NCBI GenBank assembly: GCA_902634305.1
Contig: CACPJJ010000005.1
Coordinates: 22,579-86,578, forward strand
Source: an uncultured Pelagibacteraceae bacterium
GTDB lineage: Bacteria; Pseudomonadota; Alphaproteobacteria; Pelagibacterales; Pelagibacteraceae
DNA length: 64,000 bases
Direction of reading: 5' to 3'
Positions 26,376 through 35,558 of this stretch are shown one piece after another (within the stretch, counting starts at the first letter, position 1; every line of letters begins with the position of its first letter). The notes beneath the pieces were generated by a model. The model did not search any database, was not told the DNA's origin, and worked only from the letters and a program-made list of their open reading frames with translations. A program made the position numbers and the translations under genes.

Positions 26376-27752
26376 ATGATCCAAACAATTACACCAATAG
26401 ATAATACAATATATGTCGAAAGAGAGTATAATTCGAAAATAATTGAAGAAACTATATCTAATTCAGTTATAGCCCAAAATGAATGGGGATCACTTAAAGT
26501 AGAGGAAAGAGTTGATTTATTAAAAAAATTTGTTGCTGACTTTTTATCAAAAGAAAAACAAATTATTGAAGAAATTACCAGACAAATGGGAAGGCCAATC
26601 TCTCAAGCGTTAAATGAATTAAAAGGTTTTAAAGAAAGAGCTGATTATATGCTCTCAATTGCGGATGAAAAATTAAAAAATATCTATTTGCCAGAAAAAG
26701 AAAATTTTAAAAATTATATTAAAAGAATTCCAATGGGAGTTTCTTTTATTATAGCTCCATGGAACTATCCTTATTTAACGTCTGTTAATTCAATTATACC
26801 ATCTCTTGCTGCAGGAAATTCTGTAATATTAAAGCACTCAGCCCAAACACCTCTTTGTGCTGAGCAACTGTATGAATCAGCTAAAAAAACTCTTCCTAAT
26901 AATACATTTAATTATTTACATCTTAACCACAATGACAGTTTGAAAATAGTTTCTGATAAAAGAATTGGGTTTGTTTCATTTACAGGGTCAGTAAGTGCAG
27001 GCTATGAAGTTCAAAAATCAACAATGAATAAATTTATAAGTATTGCACTTGAATTGGGTGGAAAGGATCCAGCATTTGTAAGACATGATGCTGATCTTGA
27101 AAATACTGTAGAAAATCTTGTGGATGGTTCTTTTTTTAATTCTGGTCAATCTTGCTGCGGTATAGAAAGAATCTACGTAGATAAAAAAATATATAATAAT
27201 TTTTTAGAGTTATTTATTGATAAAACATACAGCTACAAATTGGGCAATCCATTAAAAGAAGATACCAACCTTGGTCCTGTTGTTAAATTATCTGCTGCGG
27301 ATTTTATTAAAGATCAGATGAATTTAGCTGTAAAACAAGGTGCAAAAATGATGATTAATGAATCAAAATTTGATTACCCAAAAGAACATAAAAATTACAT
27401 GATCCCTCAAGTTCTAACTAATGTAAATCATGAAATGAAATTTATGATGGAAGAAACATTTGGTCCCTGTGTAGGAATAATGGCAGTAGATAATGACGAT
27501 GAAGGTGTAAATTTAATGAATGATAGTCCTTATGGTTTAACCGCATCAATTTGGACTAAAGATATTGATGTTGCAGAAAAGCTTGGCAATAAAGTAAATA
27601 CTGGAACTTTATTTATGAATAGATGTGATTACTTAGATCCAGGATTATCTTGGACAGGTGTAAAGGAAACAGGAAAAGGCTGTTCTTTATCTGAGATAGC
27701 ATATGAACATCTTACAAAACCAAAAAGTTTTCACCTAAAGAAAAAATTATAA
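26376..27752 (+). CDS. NAD(P)-dependent aldehyde dehydrogenase
   Basis: A 458-residue ALDH with SFIIAPWNYPYLTS, the Rossmann loop FTGSVSAGYEV, the general base in LELGGKDPAF and the nucleophile in NSGQSCCGIERI. The product ends with the family's usual SWTGVKETGKGCSLSEIAYEHLT stretch. It forms an operon with the SDR gene 4 bases downstream and diverges from the iron alcohol dehydrogenase. A broad-substrate aldehyde role is likely. Confidence 0.9.
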   Translation: MIQTITPIDNTIYVEREYNSKIIEETISNSVIAQNEWGSLKVEERVDLLKKFVADFLSKEKQIIEEITRQMGRPISQALNELKGFKERADYMLSIADEKLKNIYLPEKENFKNYIKRIPMGVSFIIAPWNYPYLTSVNSIIPSLAAGNSVILKHSAQTPLCAEQLYESAKKTLPNNTFNYLHLNHNDSLKIVSDKRIGFVSFTGSVSAGYEVQKSTMNKFISIALELGGKDPAFVRHDADLENTVENLVDGSFFNSGQSCCGIERIYVDKKIYNNFLELFIDKTYSYKLGNPLKEDTNLGPVVKLSAADFIKDQMNLAVKQGAKMMINESKFDYPKEHKNYMIPQVLTNVNHEMKFMMEETFGPCVGIMAVDNDDEGVNLMNDSPYGLTASIWTKDIDVAEKLGNKVNTGTLFMNRCDYLDPGLSWTGVKETGKGCSLSEIAYEHLTKPKSFHLKKKL

Positions 27753-27756
27753 AAAA

Positions 27757-28512
27757 ATGAAACTTACTTACAAAGGTAAATCAGCAATTGTTACTGGTGC
27801 GTGTGGTGGTATGGGTTTAGAAGTTTCTAAAAATTTATCAAAAAATAATATTGCGGTACTTATGATTGATTTGAAAAAACCTCCTAAAAATTTTTTAAAA
27901 GATAATCAAAATTGTACATATAAAAATATTGATGTTACTAATTTTAAGAAATTAAAAAAATCTATAGAAATATTTTGCAAAAAAAATAAGCAGATTGATT
28001 ATTTAATTAATACAACAGGTGTCTTATGGTTTGATAAAGATATATCATCAACTAATATTGACCCTAAAATATGGGATAAAGTCTATGAAATAAACTTAAA
28101 ATCAATGGTTTATCTATCTAAAATTATTATACCTAAAATGAAAAAAAATAAATTTGGATCAATGGTGCATATTTCGTCTGTTGATGCATTGTCAGGTGAT
28201 AATAAACCACAGGATGCTTATGGATCCTCTAAAGCTGCTATGATTAGACTGTCAAAATCTCTAGCAATTCAATTTGCTTCAAACAATATTAGATCAAATA
28301 GTATATTACCTGGAGCAGTCGATACTAATATGCAAAGAAGATGGAAAAAAAATCCATCAGCAAAAAAAAAATTAGCAAAAGTAATACCTCTTAATAGAAT
28401 TGGTGAACCACAAGATATATCAAATACCGTTATGTTTCTATTAAGTGACCAATCTAATTATATTACTGGAACTGAAATTATTATCGACGGCGGTATTACT
28501 GCTAAACCTTAA
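27757..28512 (+). CDS. Short-chain dehydrogenase/reductase
   Basis: The 251 residues follow the classical SDR pattern: cofactor motif VTGACGGMGLEVSKN, NTTGVLW in place of NNAG, catalytic Ser in HISSVDALSG and Tyr-x3-Lys in AYGSSKAAMIRLSKSLA. The C-terminal PLNRIGEPQDIS...TEIIIDGG is typical. An acidic residue after strand 2 (MIDLKK) suggests NAD preference. It follows aldehyde dehydrogenase and ends in a bidirectional terminator. The substrate is unknown. Confidence 0.9.
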   Translation: MKLTYKGKSAIVTGACGGMGLEVSKNLSKNNIAVLMIDLKKPPKNFLKDNQNCTYKNIDVTNFKKLKKSIEIFCKKNKQIDYLINTTGVLWFDKDISSTNIDPKIWDKVYEINLKSMVYLSKIIIPKMKKNKFGSMVHISSVDALSGDNKPQDAYGSSKAAMIRLSKSLAIQFASNNIRSNSILPGAVDTNMQRRWKKNPSAKKKLAKVIPLNRIGEPQDISNTVMFLLSDQSNYITGTEIIIDGGITAKP

Positions 28513-28521
28513 ATCTTAGAA

Positions 28522-28550
28522 TTAGGCGCTTCTATAAAAGAAGCGCCTAA
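28522..28550. terminator. Bidirectional terminator between SDR and TRAP binding-protein genes
   Basis: TTAGGCGCTTCT (28522-28533) and AGAAGCGCCTAA (28539-28550) form a perfect 12-base-pair, GC-rich stem with a 5-base loop between two convergent genes. AT-rich flanks on both sides let it act in either direction. Confidence 0.85.
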
Positions 28551-28558
28551 AAATATTA

Positions 28559-29635
28559 TTATCTATAAGGATAACCAGCTTTTTCCATTGTTTGAGCATA
28601 TAATTTAAATGCATCAACAACTTTTTTAGCACGTGGGCTAATTTTAGATGTATCATCCCAGAACTCTTTAGAGTCTTCTACTACTTTACCCCACTCATTC
28701 GCTGGAAGACTTGTTAGTTCCATTTTTTTACCATTAACACGTAGGTCTGCTTCTCCACCCCAATACCATACTTGTCTATAATAATGAGAGTCATTAATAG
28801 ACATTCGGTATAAAGCTTGAAGTTTTGGACTTAATTTTTCCCAACTTTTTGAATTGGCAAAGTAAGAACCAAACCATGCACCTGTAACTGCATTTGTTAA
28901 AGCATATTTACAAATATCTGCCCAACCTACTTCGTAAGCTTCGGTAAATCCGCACCAACAAACACCATCAAGTTCACCTGTTTGCATTGCAGTTTCAACA
29001 TCATCCCATGGTACAATTACTGGAATTAAACCATATCTAGACAAGAATTTTCCTGCAGTTGGAACGCCAAAAACTCTTAATCCTTTCATGTCCGCTAATG
29101 AAGTAACTTTTTTCTTAACAGTAAATAGATGACAAGGGTCCCAAGCACTAGTGCTTAACCATTTTACTCCCTTAACTTCTTTATAAGCTTCATCCCAAAT
29201 TTCATTTAAACCGTAATATTTAAATAATGATGGAACATCTAAACTGTATCTTGTTGCAAATGGGAAATATCCACCAAATACCTGTATATCTACTGGTGAA
29301 CCCATAGTTGCGTCATCACTTTGCACTGCATCAATTGTACCTGCCTGCATTGCTCTAAACAATTCATCAGTTGGTACTAATTGGTCTGCATAGTAAAGCT
29401 CAATTTCCATTTCGCCATGAGCAGCTTTATTAAAAGCTTCAATTTGTGGCTTAATTACATGAGCTCCTAAAGGTGCTCCAGAATATGTTTGCAGTCTCCA
29501 TTTTATTGGATTTGACGCCGCATAAACATAAGGAGCTTTTACAACAGAAGCCCCGGCCGCACCCAAAGTTAACAAACCGGCTTTCTTAATAAACGAACGC
29601 CTTTTATTTGTTATGATTTTTTTTTCTTTTTTCAT
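28559..29635 (-). CDS. TRAP transporter substrate-binding protein (DctP family)
   Basis: The 358-residue protein has a twin-arginine-type signal (KRRSFIKKAGLL, R12-R13, cleavage near residue 39 after VYA). A DctP fold follows: WRLQTYSGAPLGAHVI, MQAGTIDAVQ, ADMKGLRVFGVPTAGKFL and ELDGVCWCGFTEAYEVGWADICKY. The arginine in LRVFG is where family members bind the carboxylate. Its length fits the TakP-type, 2-oxoacid-like branch. It is the last gene of a Q-M-P operon, with 94 bases before it, and ends at a strong terminator. The ligand is unknown. Confidence 0.88.
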   Translation of the reverse strand: MKKEKKIITNKRRSFIKKAGLLTLGAAGASVVKAPYVYAASNPIKWRLQTYSGAPLGAHVIKPQIEAFNKAAHGEMEIELYYADQLVPTDELFRAMQAGTIDAVQSDDATMGSPVDIQVFGGYFPFATRYSLDVPSLFKYYGLNEIWDEAYKEVKGVKWLSTSAWDPCHLFTVKKKVTSLADMKGLRVFGVPTAGKFLSRYGLIPVIVPWDDVETAMQTGELDGVCWCGFTEAYEVGWADICKYALTNAVTGAWFGSYFANSKSWEKLSPKLQALYRMSINDSHYYRQVWYWGGEADLRVNGKKMELTSLPANEWGKVVEDSKEFWDDTSKISPRAKKVVDAFKLYAQTMEKAGYPYR

Positions 29636-29729
29636 ATCTTCCTCTCACTTAATTTATACACAAAAGGTTATTATTAATTTTAGAATGATTCTAGTAATTA
29701 TTTAAAATAATTTAAACTATAAGTTGAAT

Positions 29730-31070
29730 TTATTTATTTGATAAATATTTTTCAGGCAAGTATGTAGCAATTTCGGGGAATGCCATGACTATCGCTAGAC
29801 CAATAACCATGACTATAACAAACGGAATGATTGATCTATAAATATCATATAAAGTTATTTCTTTTGGTGCCATAGCTCTCATTAAGAATAAATTATATCC
29901 AAACGGTGGAGTCATATATGCTATTTGACAAGTAATTGTATAAAGCACTCCATACCATATAGGATCAAATCCTAAAGATATAATTAGTGGAACGTAAAGT
30001 GGTGCAACAATTACCAGCATTGCAGTATCATCTAAAAACATTCCCATAATTATATAAGAAAGTTGCATCATAATTAAAACTCCCCAAGGTGTTAGATTCC
30101 ATCTTTCAATAAATAACTTCTCTATTGCTTTTCCTGCTCCCAGACCATCAAAGACAGCCCCAAAACATAATGCCGCTAAAATTATCCACATAAACATACA
30201 TGAAACACCCAGTGTTTTTTTAAGCGTAGTTTCGAGAACTTGTTTGTTAAATCTTTTTTTATAAATAGCAGCGATTGTAGCAAGTAGTGCTCCAACGGCT
30301 GAACATTCAACAAGACTTGCTATTCCCATTAAAAACAAACCGGTCATAAGAAAGAAAATTACAAAAGGAATTATTCCAGCTTTTAATAATTTTAATTTTT
30401 CTGATAGCGGAATATCTCTTTCTTTTTTATCTAGTGCGGGACCTAATTCTGGTTGGAGTCGACACCTAACATAAATATAAATAATAAATAAAGAAGCCAT
30501 TAATATTCCCGGCAAAAGGCCAGCCAACCAAAGCTTACTAACTGGCTGTCTTGCGATCATGCCGTATAGAACCATAACTACACTTGGGGGTATAAGTATA
30601 CCTAGAGAACTCCCCGCTTGAACCACCCCAGTAATCATTCGTTTATCGTAATTTCTCTTTAACATTTCTGGAAGTGCAATTGTTGCTCCTATAGCCATTC
30701 CCGCTACACTTAATCCATTCATTGCCGAAATTGCTACCATCATAAGCATCGTTCCAATCGCAAGACCACCTTTCAGTCCACCAAAATATACATGAAACAT
30801 TTTATATAAATCGTTTGCTATTCCCGACTCAGAGATCATAAATCCCATATAAATAAAAAGAGGAAGAGTAAGCATTGGATACCATTTAAACAACTTCCAC
30901 GTAGCTGTGTAAGGCATCTCCATAGATCCTTCACCCCAAATCAATAATGCTGAAGCAGCTGCGACAAAGCCTATTGCACCAAATACTCTTTGACCAGTAA
31001 ACATCATTGTTAACATTGTTATAAACATAAACAATGCAATGAATTCGTAACTTAAGTATTGTGCTAACAT
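29730..31070 (-). CDS. TRAP transporter large permease (DctM family)
   Basis: A 446-residue, highly hydrophobic protein with about twelve membrane segments. It carries DctM hallmarks such as the GMAIGATIALPEMLKR helix, AGSSLGILIPPSVVMVLYGMI and the C-terminal ITCQIAYMTPPFGYNLFLMR. It begins 2 bases after the small permease gene ends. It forms the ion-driven channel of the tripartite carboxylate importer with DctQ and the binding protein. Confidence 0.92.
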   Translation of the reverse strand: MLAQYLSYEFIALFMFITMLTMMFTGQRVFGAIGFVAAASALLIWGEGSMEMPYTATWKLFKWYPMLTLPLFIYMGFMISESGIANDLYKMFHVYFGGLKGGLAIGTMLMMVAISAMNGLSVAGMAIGATIALPEMLKRNYDKRMITGVVQAGSSLGILIPPSVVMVLYGMIARQPVSKLWLAGLLPGILMASLFIIYIYVRCRLQPELGPALDKKERDIPLSEKLKLLKAGIIPFVIFFLMTGLFLMGIASLVECSAVGALLATIAAIYKKRFNKQVLETTLKKTLGVSCMFMWIILAALCFGAVFDGLGAGKAIEKLFIERWNLTPWGVLIMMQLSYIIMGMFLDDTAMLVIVAPLYVPLIISLGFDPIWYGVLYTITCQIAYMTPPFGYNLFLMRAMAPKEITLYDIYRSIIPFVIVMVIGLAIVMAFPEIATYLPEKYLSNK

Positions 31071-31072
31071 AA

Positions 31073-31582
31073 TTATATTTTTTTACCTTTTATTTTTGCT
31101 ATGTCTTTAAAAAGCATAGAAAACGCTTGCAGTAACATTAATAAAATACCAATTAACATTAAACTTTTTATTGGCCAAACATAAGGTGCCCAAGCCGTAA
31201 AAAGTTTTTGCTTAGTTTCAATGGTGTATTGTAAGCTTGTTATAGATCCATAAAATAAAATTATTAAATAGAAAATTAAAAACATGCTTGTAAAAGCATC
31301 CATTTTTGCTTTTCCTCTTTCGGAAAGCCTTCCATAAAATAAATCCATTCTAACGTGATCATCAGTAATCATAGAATAACCGCCACCCAATAAATAATAT
31401 GCAGTAATTGTAAATTGAGCCATCTCAATTATCCACATCAAAGGATAATTAATTATATTTCTAGTTACAAAAGAAAGAATTAGCACAAACATCATAAAAA
31501 AAACTCCATACATAACTATTCTCCCAACTTTAATACAAATTGAATCAATAAATTTTACATAGTTAGAGATTAATTTTGGCAT
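31073..31582 (-). CDS. TRAP transporter small permease (DctQ family)
   Basis: The 169 residues include four hydrophobic segments. The DctQ-type region YPLMWIIEMAQFTITAYYLLGGGYSMITDDHVRMDLFYGRLSERGKAKMDA contains the conserved hydrated loop (DDHVRMD) before the third helix. It is the first gene of the TRAP operon and diverges from tmm across 119 bases. Confidence 0.88.
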   Translation of the reverse strand: MPKLISNYVKFIDSICIKVGRIVMYGVFFMMFVLILSFVTRNIINYPLMWIIEMAQFTITAYYLLGGGYSMITDDHVRMDLFYGRLSERGKAKMDAFTSMFLIFYLIILFYGSITSLQYTIETKQKLFTAWAPYVWPIKSLMLIGILLMLLQAFSMLFKDIAKIKGKKI

Positions 31583-31701
31583 AGAGTTATTTTTTTATGA
31601 TAATTAAAATTAAAATTAGAATTATTGCAAGAATTAAAATCATTGAATTAATATTTAGATAAGATAGATTTAATAAATTATTTGAGGGATTTAAAAATAA
31701 T

Positions 31702-33042
31702 ATGACAAAAGTAGCTATTATAGGAACAGGTCCTTGTGGACTGTCTATGTTAAGATCTTTTGAACAAGCTGAAAAAAAAGGTGAAAAAATACCTGAAATA
31801 GTTTGTTTTGAAAAACAGGAAGACTGGGGAGGATTATGGAACTATAGTTGGAGAACTGGATCTGATCAGTATGGTGATCCTGTTCCTAACAGTATGTACA
31901 GATATCTATGGTCAAATGGACCAAAAGAGTGTTTGGAATTTGCAGATTATTCTTTTGACGAACACTTTGGAAAGCCTATTCCATCATTTCCACCTAGAGA
32001 AGTTTTGTATGATTATATAACCGGCAGATTAAAGAAAGGTAATCTAAAAAATAAAGTAAGATTTAGTACAAGTGTTTCTAAAGTTATTTTTAATGGAGAA
32101 CAATTTGAAATTACTTCCCATGATAAAAAAAATGATAAATTTTCAAAAGATACTTTTGATTATGTAGTTGTATCAACTGGTCATTTTTCAGTTCCCTTTA
32201 TTCCAGAATATCCAGGAATGAAATCTTTTCCAGGTAGAATAATGCATTCACATGATTTTAGAGATGCCGAAGAATTTAGAGGAAAAAATGTTATTGTTTT
32301 AGGAAGCAGTTATTCAGCAGAAGATGTAGCTCTTCAATGCCACAAGTATGGTGCTAAAAGTGTAACTATAGGTTACAGAAATAACCCAATGGGTTTTAAA
32401 TGGCCTAAAGGAGTAAAAGAAGTGCATTATTTAGATAAACTGGTTGGAAATAAAGCAATCTTTAAAGATGGACATGAACAAGAGGCTGATGCAATAATTT
32501 TATGTTCTGGTTATCTTCATCATTTCCCATTTTTAACTGAGGACCTTAAGCTAAAAACTAGAAATAGATTATATCCGCCAAAATTATATAAAGGTGTCGT
32601 ATGGCAAGATAATCACAAATTACTTTATTTAGGTATGCAAGATCAATTTCATACTTTTAATATGTTTGATTGTCAGGCGTGGTATGCAAGGGATGTGATA
32701 ATGGGTAAAAGTAAAATTCCAAATAGCTCAGAAATAGAAAAAGATATAAATAAATGGGTTGCTCTAGAGGAAAAATTAGAAAACCCAGATCAAATGATAG
32801 ACTTTCAAACTGAATATACAAAAGAACTTCACGGGCTATCTGATTATCCAAAAATTGATTTTGAGTTAATTAGAAAACATTTTAAAGAATGGGAACACCA
32901 TAAAGTAGAAGATATTATGACATATAGAAATAAATCTTTTTCTTCACCTGTTACAGGATCTATTGCCCCAGTACATCATACGCCTTGGGCAACAGCAATG
33001 GACGATTCTTCAAAAGTTTTTTTAAATCAACCAAAAAAATAG
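31702..33042 (+). CDS. tmm: Trimethylamine monooxygenase (flavin-containing monooxygenase)
   Basis: A 446-residue bacterial FMO with the FAD loop GTGPCGL (8-14). The FMO identifying motif FPGRIMHSHDF is at 176-186 and the NADPH loop VLGSSYSAEDVA at 199-210. The segment SMYRYLWSNGPKECLEFADYSF is typical of marine Tmm, which oxidises trimethylamine to its N-oxide using NADPH and oxygen. Tmm is established in SAR11. In this window Tdm and a TmoXWV-type importer support the same pathway. Activity on other amines or sulfides is common in the family. Confidence 0.92.
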   Translation: MTKVAIIGTGPCGLSMLRSFEQAEKKGEKIPEIVCFEKQEDWGGLWNYSWRTGSDQYGDPVPNSMYRYLWSNGPKECLEFADYSFDEHFGKPIPSFPPREVLYDYITGRLKKGNLKNKVRFSTSVSKVIFNGEQFEITSHDKKNDKFSKDTFDYVVVSTGHFSVPFIPEYPGMKSFPGRIMHSHDFRDAEEFRGKNVIVLGSSYSAEDVALQCHKYGAKSVTIGYRNNPMGFKWPKGVKEVHYLDKLVGNKAIFKDGHEQEADAIILCSGYLHHFPFLTEDLKLKTRNRLYPPKLYKGVVWQDNHKLLYLGMQDQFHTFNMFDCQAWYARDVIMGKSKIPNSSEIEKDINKWVALEEKLENPDQMIDFQTEYTKELHGLSDYPKIDFELIRKHFKEWEHHKVEDIMTYRNKSFSSPVTGSIAPVHHTPWATAMDDSSKVFLNQPKK

Positions 33043-33047
33043 AATAA

Positions 33048-34067
33048 TTACCAATCGATCTGTAATTTTTTGTTTTCGCAAATACATTCTAAAATGCTAA
33101 ATAAAAGTGGAAATTTACTTTTATCAAATTTTGCCATAAGTTTTGGTCCAATATCAAAAGCCAATTGGGCACCTTCAACTGTTGTATTTTTCATAAATTT
33201 TTCTTTTGCCTCTTTGTATAAATAACCTTGTCCTAAATATTTTCCCATTTGGCTATTTCTTCCGCCAGACACACTTACATATATATCTCCTAAACCAGCT
33301 AAACCATAAACAGACTCAGTTTTACCTGAATAACTATTAACAATGTCTACCATTTCAGAAATTGATCTATGAATTAAACTAGCAGCGGTATTTAAAAAAT
33401 ATTTTTCTTGGATTTCTTTTGAAGCAGCTGGGTTACTTAAGCCTTGTGAACCACCAATTAACATTGAATAAAGATTTTTTATCGCTGAAGAAATTTCTAT
33501 ACCTTCTATATCATCTGATATTTCACATTTGTAATATTCTGTTTGAATAAAATTCTGAATTTTTTGAGCCTCCTTAATATTTTTATTTGCTATTATAGTT
33601 CCTGTTCTTATTTTATTTGCAAGGCCTGATGCCAAACATGGTCCTTTAACTGAAGAAATATTAACATTTTTATGACCATTTTTTTTCAAAATCATTTCTA
33701 GTTTTTCAGTTAAAGTTGTTAGTTGATCATCAATTATTGAAAGGCCCTTTGTTAGTAAAATTATTGGTGTGTTAGCCTTATAAAATTTTGAAATCTCATC
33801 ACTTACCCAATCAATTCCAGCTGAGCTAACAGCAACTACGATTAAATCTAAATCGGTATCAGCAATTGCACTAAATTTTTCAATTTTAATATTTTTTGGC
33901 AAAATTACATTTAAACTTGGGTGCAAATTTTTATTGGATTTTATTGAAGAAATAAAATTATCTTCTAATACTGAGCCCATTATAGTGACATCATTATTAT
34001 TTTCTGCACACGGAATCGAAAAAGCAGATCCCATTGCTCCAGCGCCAATTATTAATATTTTTTTCAT
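33048..34067 (-). CDS. gpsA: NAD(P)-dependent glycerol-3-phosphate dehydrogenase
   Basis: The 339 residues carry the Rossmann loop LIIGAGAMGSAFSIP, the phosphate-binding SSVKGPCLASGLA, the catalytic lysine region ISSAIKNLYSML and LAGLGDIYVSVSGGRNSQMG. It starts 8 bases after glycerol kinase. GpsA normally makes glycerol-3-phosphate for lipids. Placed after glpK with no glpD in view, it may oxidise glycerol-3-phosphate to dihydroxyacetone phosphate. The window does not show whether a second gpsA exists elsewhere. Confidence 0.88.
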   Translation of the reverse strand: MKKILIIGAGAMGSAFSIPCAENNNDVTIMGSVLEDNFISSIKSNKNLHPSLNVILPKNIKIEKFSAIADTDLDLIVVAVSSAGIDWVSDEISKFYKANTPIILLTKGLSIIDDQLTTLTEKLEMILKKNGHKNVNISSVKGPCLASGLANKIRTGTIIANKNIKEAQKIQNFIQTEYYKCEISDDIEGIEISSAIKNLYSMLIGGSQGLSNPAASKEIQEKYFLNTAASLIHRSISEMVDIVNSYSGKTESVYGLAGLGDIYVSVSGGRNSQMGKYLGQGYLYKEAKEKFMKNTTVEGAQLAFDIGPKLMAKFDKSKFPLLFSILECICENKKLQIDW

Positions 34068-34075
34068 AGCTAAAA

Positions 34076-35554
34076 TTATGCTAAAGTTTTTCTAATTGCT
34101 TGTTTCCATCCTTGCAATAAATTATTTCTCAATGATTTATTAAGTTTTGGAGAAAAAACTCTATCTTTTTTTGACTTAACTTGAATTTCATTCAAAGATT
34201 TAAATTCTCCAATCTGATATCCAGCTAAGAGTGCAACCCCTAAGGCTGTTGTTTCTAGAGTTTTTGGTCTAATTACATTTAAATTTATTATATCTGATAA
34301 AAATTGAGCAAACCAATTGTTCGCCACCATTCCTCCATCAACTTTAATCAATTTAGGGTTAAGTCCATCTTTTTTCATTGCATCAAATAAATCATAACTT
34401 TGATAAGCAACAGATTCTACAACAGCTCTGACTAAAGTTTTCCAATCACTGTTTCTTGTTAAACCAGTAATGACTCCTCTTGCATCTGGTCTCCAATAAG
34501 GAGCACCTATTCCACTAAATGCTGGAACTACATATACACCTTCATTATTTTTTTTTGATTTAGCAATATTTTCAGTTTCATATGCATTATCGATTAGTTT
34601 TATTTTATCTCTAAGCCATTGTATTCCTGCTCCAGCAATAAAAATTGAACCTTCTAATGCGTAAGTATTTTTTCCATTTATTCGATAACAAATTGTGGTC
34701 AATAATTTATTTTTTGAAAAAATTTTCTTTGAACCGGTATTCATTATTACAAATGCACCAGTACCATAAGTACTTTTGATTGAACCTTTTTGAAAACAAG
34801 ATTGACCAATTGCTGCTGCCTGCTGATCTCCTAAAACTGCAGATATAGGGATTTCTTGTCCGATAATTTTTTTATCTAAAGTCCCAAAACTATCAGCTGA
34901 ATTTTTTACTTCTGGAAGAATTTTGTGAGATATCTTTAATTTTTTCAATATATTTTTATCCCATTGATTTGTATTTATATTGTACAACATTGTTCTGGAT
35001 GCATTAGTTGCTTCAGTTAAATGTTTTTTTCCTTTAGTTAGCTTCCAAATTAAAAAAGTATCAATGGTTCCAAATAGTAAATTATTTGATTTTAATAATC
35101 TTTTTGATTCTTTTACATTATCTAATATCCATCTAATTTTCGTTGCTGAAAAATATGGATCGATAAATAAGCCAGTTTTTTTTCTAATAATATTTTCATA
35201 ATTATTTTTTTTCAAATTTTGGCAAAATTGTTGTGTACGTCTATCCTGCCAAACAATAGCATTGTAAATTGGTTTGCCATTTTTTTTATTCCAGAGGATA
35301 GTTGTTTCTCTCTGATTGGTAATTCCAATACTTAATATTTTTCCTTTTAACTTCTTAGCTTTTTGTGTAACTTTTTTTAATGATTTGAGTGTAGTCTTCC
35401 AAATCTCATTTGGATTATGTTCTACCCAACCATTTTTTGGAAAATATTGTTTAAATTCAAACTGTGATATAAATTTTATGTTACCTTTTGTATCAAACAA
35501 AATTACTCTTGTTGATGTAGTGCCTTGGTCAATAGCAACAAGAAGTTTTTTCAC
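34076..35554 (-). CDS. glpK: Glycerol kinase
   Basis: A 492-residue FGGY kinase with the ATP-binding opening LLVAIDQGTTSTRVILFD. It has NQRETTILW (glycerol contact), AIVWQDRRT, GTIDTFLIWKLT, NASRTMLYNI, VLGDQQAAAIGQ and VDGGMVANNWFAQFLSD. It phosphorylates glycerol to glycerol-3-phosphate. It begins only 4 bases after the ABC permease gene at 35559, so the transporter, glpK and gpsA look like one transcript. That raises the question of what the transporter brings in. Confidence 0.93.
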   Translation of the reverse strand: MKKLLVAIDQGTTSTRVILFDTKGNIKFISQFEFKQYFPKNGWVEHNPNEIWKTTLKSLKKVTQKAKKLKGKILSIGITNQRETTILWNKKNGKPIYNAIVWQDRRTQQFCQNLKKNNYENIIRKKTGLFIDPYFSATKIRWILDNVKESKRLLKSNNLLFGTIDTFLIWKLTKGKKHLTEATNASRTMLYNINTNQWDKNILKKLKISHKILPEVKNSADSFGTLDKKIIGQEIPISAVLGDQQAAAIGQSCFQKGSIKSTYGTGAFVIMNTGSKKIFSKNKLLTTICYRINGKNTYALEGSIFIAGAGIQWLRDKIKLIDNAYETENIAKSKKNNEGVYVVPAFSGIGAPYWRPDARGVITGLTRNSDWKTLVRAVVESVAYQSYDLFDAMKKDGLNPKLIKVDGGMVANNWFAQFLSDIINLNVIRPKTLETTALGVALLAGYQIGEFKSLNEIQVKSKKDRVFSPKLNKSLRNNLLQGWKQAIRKTLA

Positions 35555-35558
35555 AATT

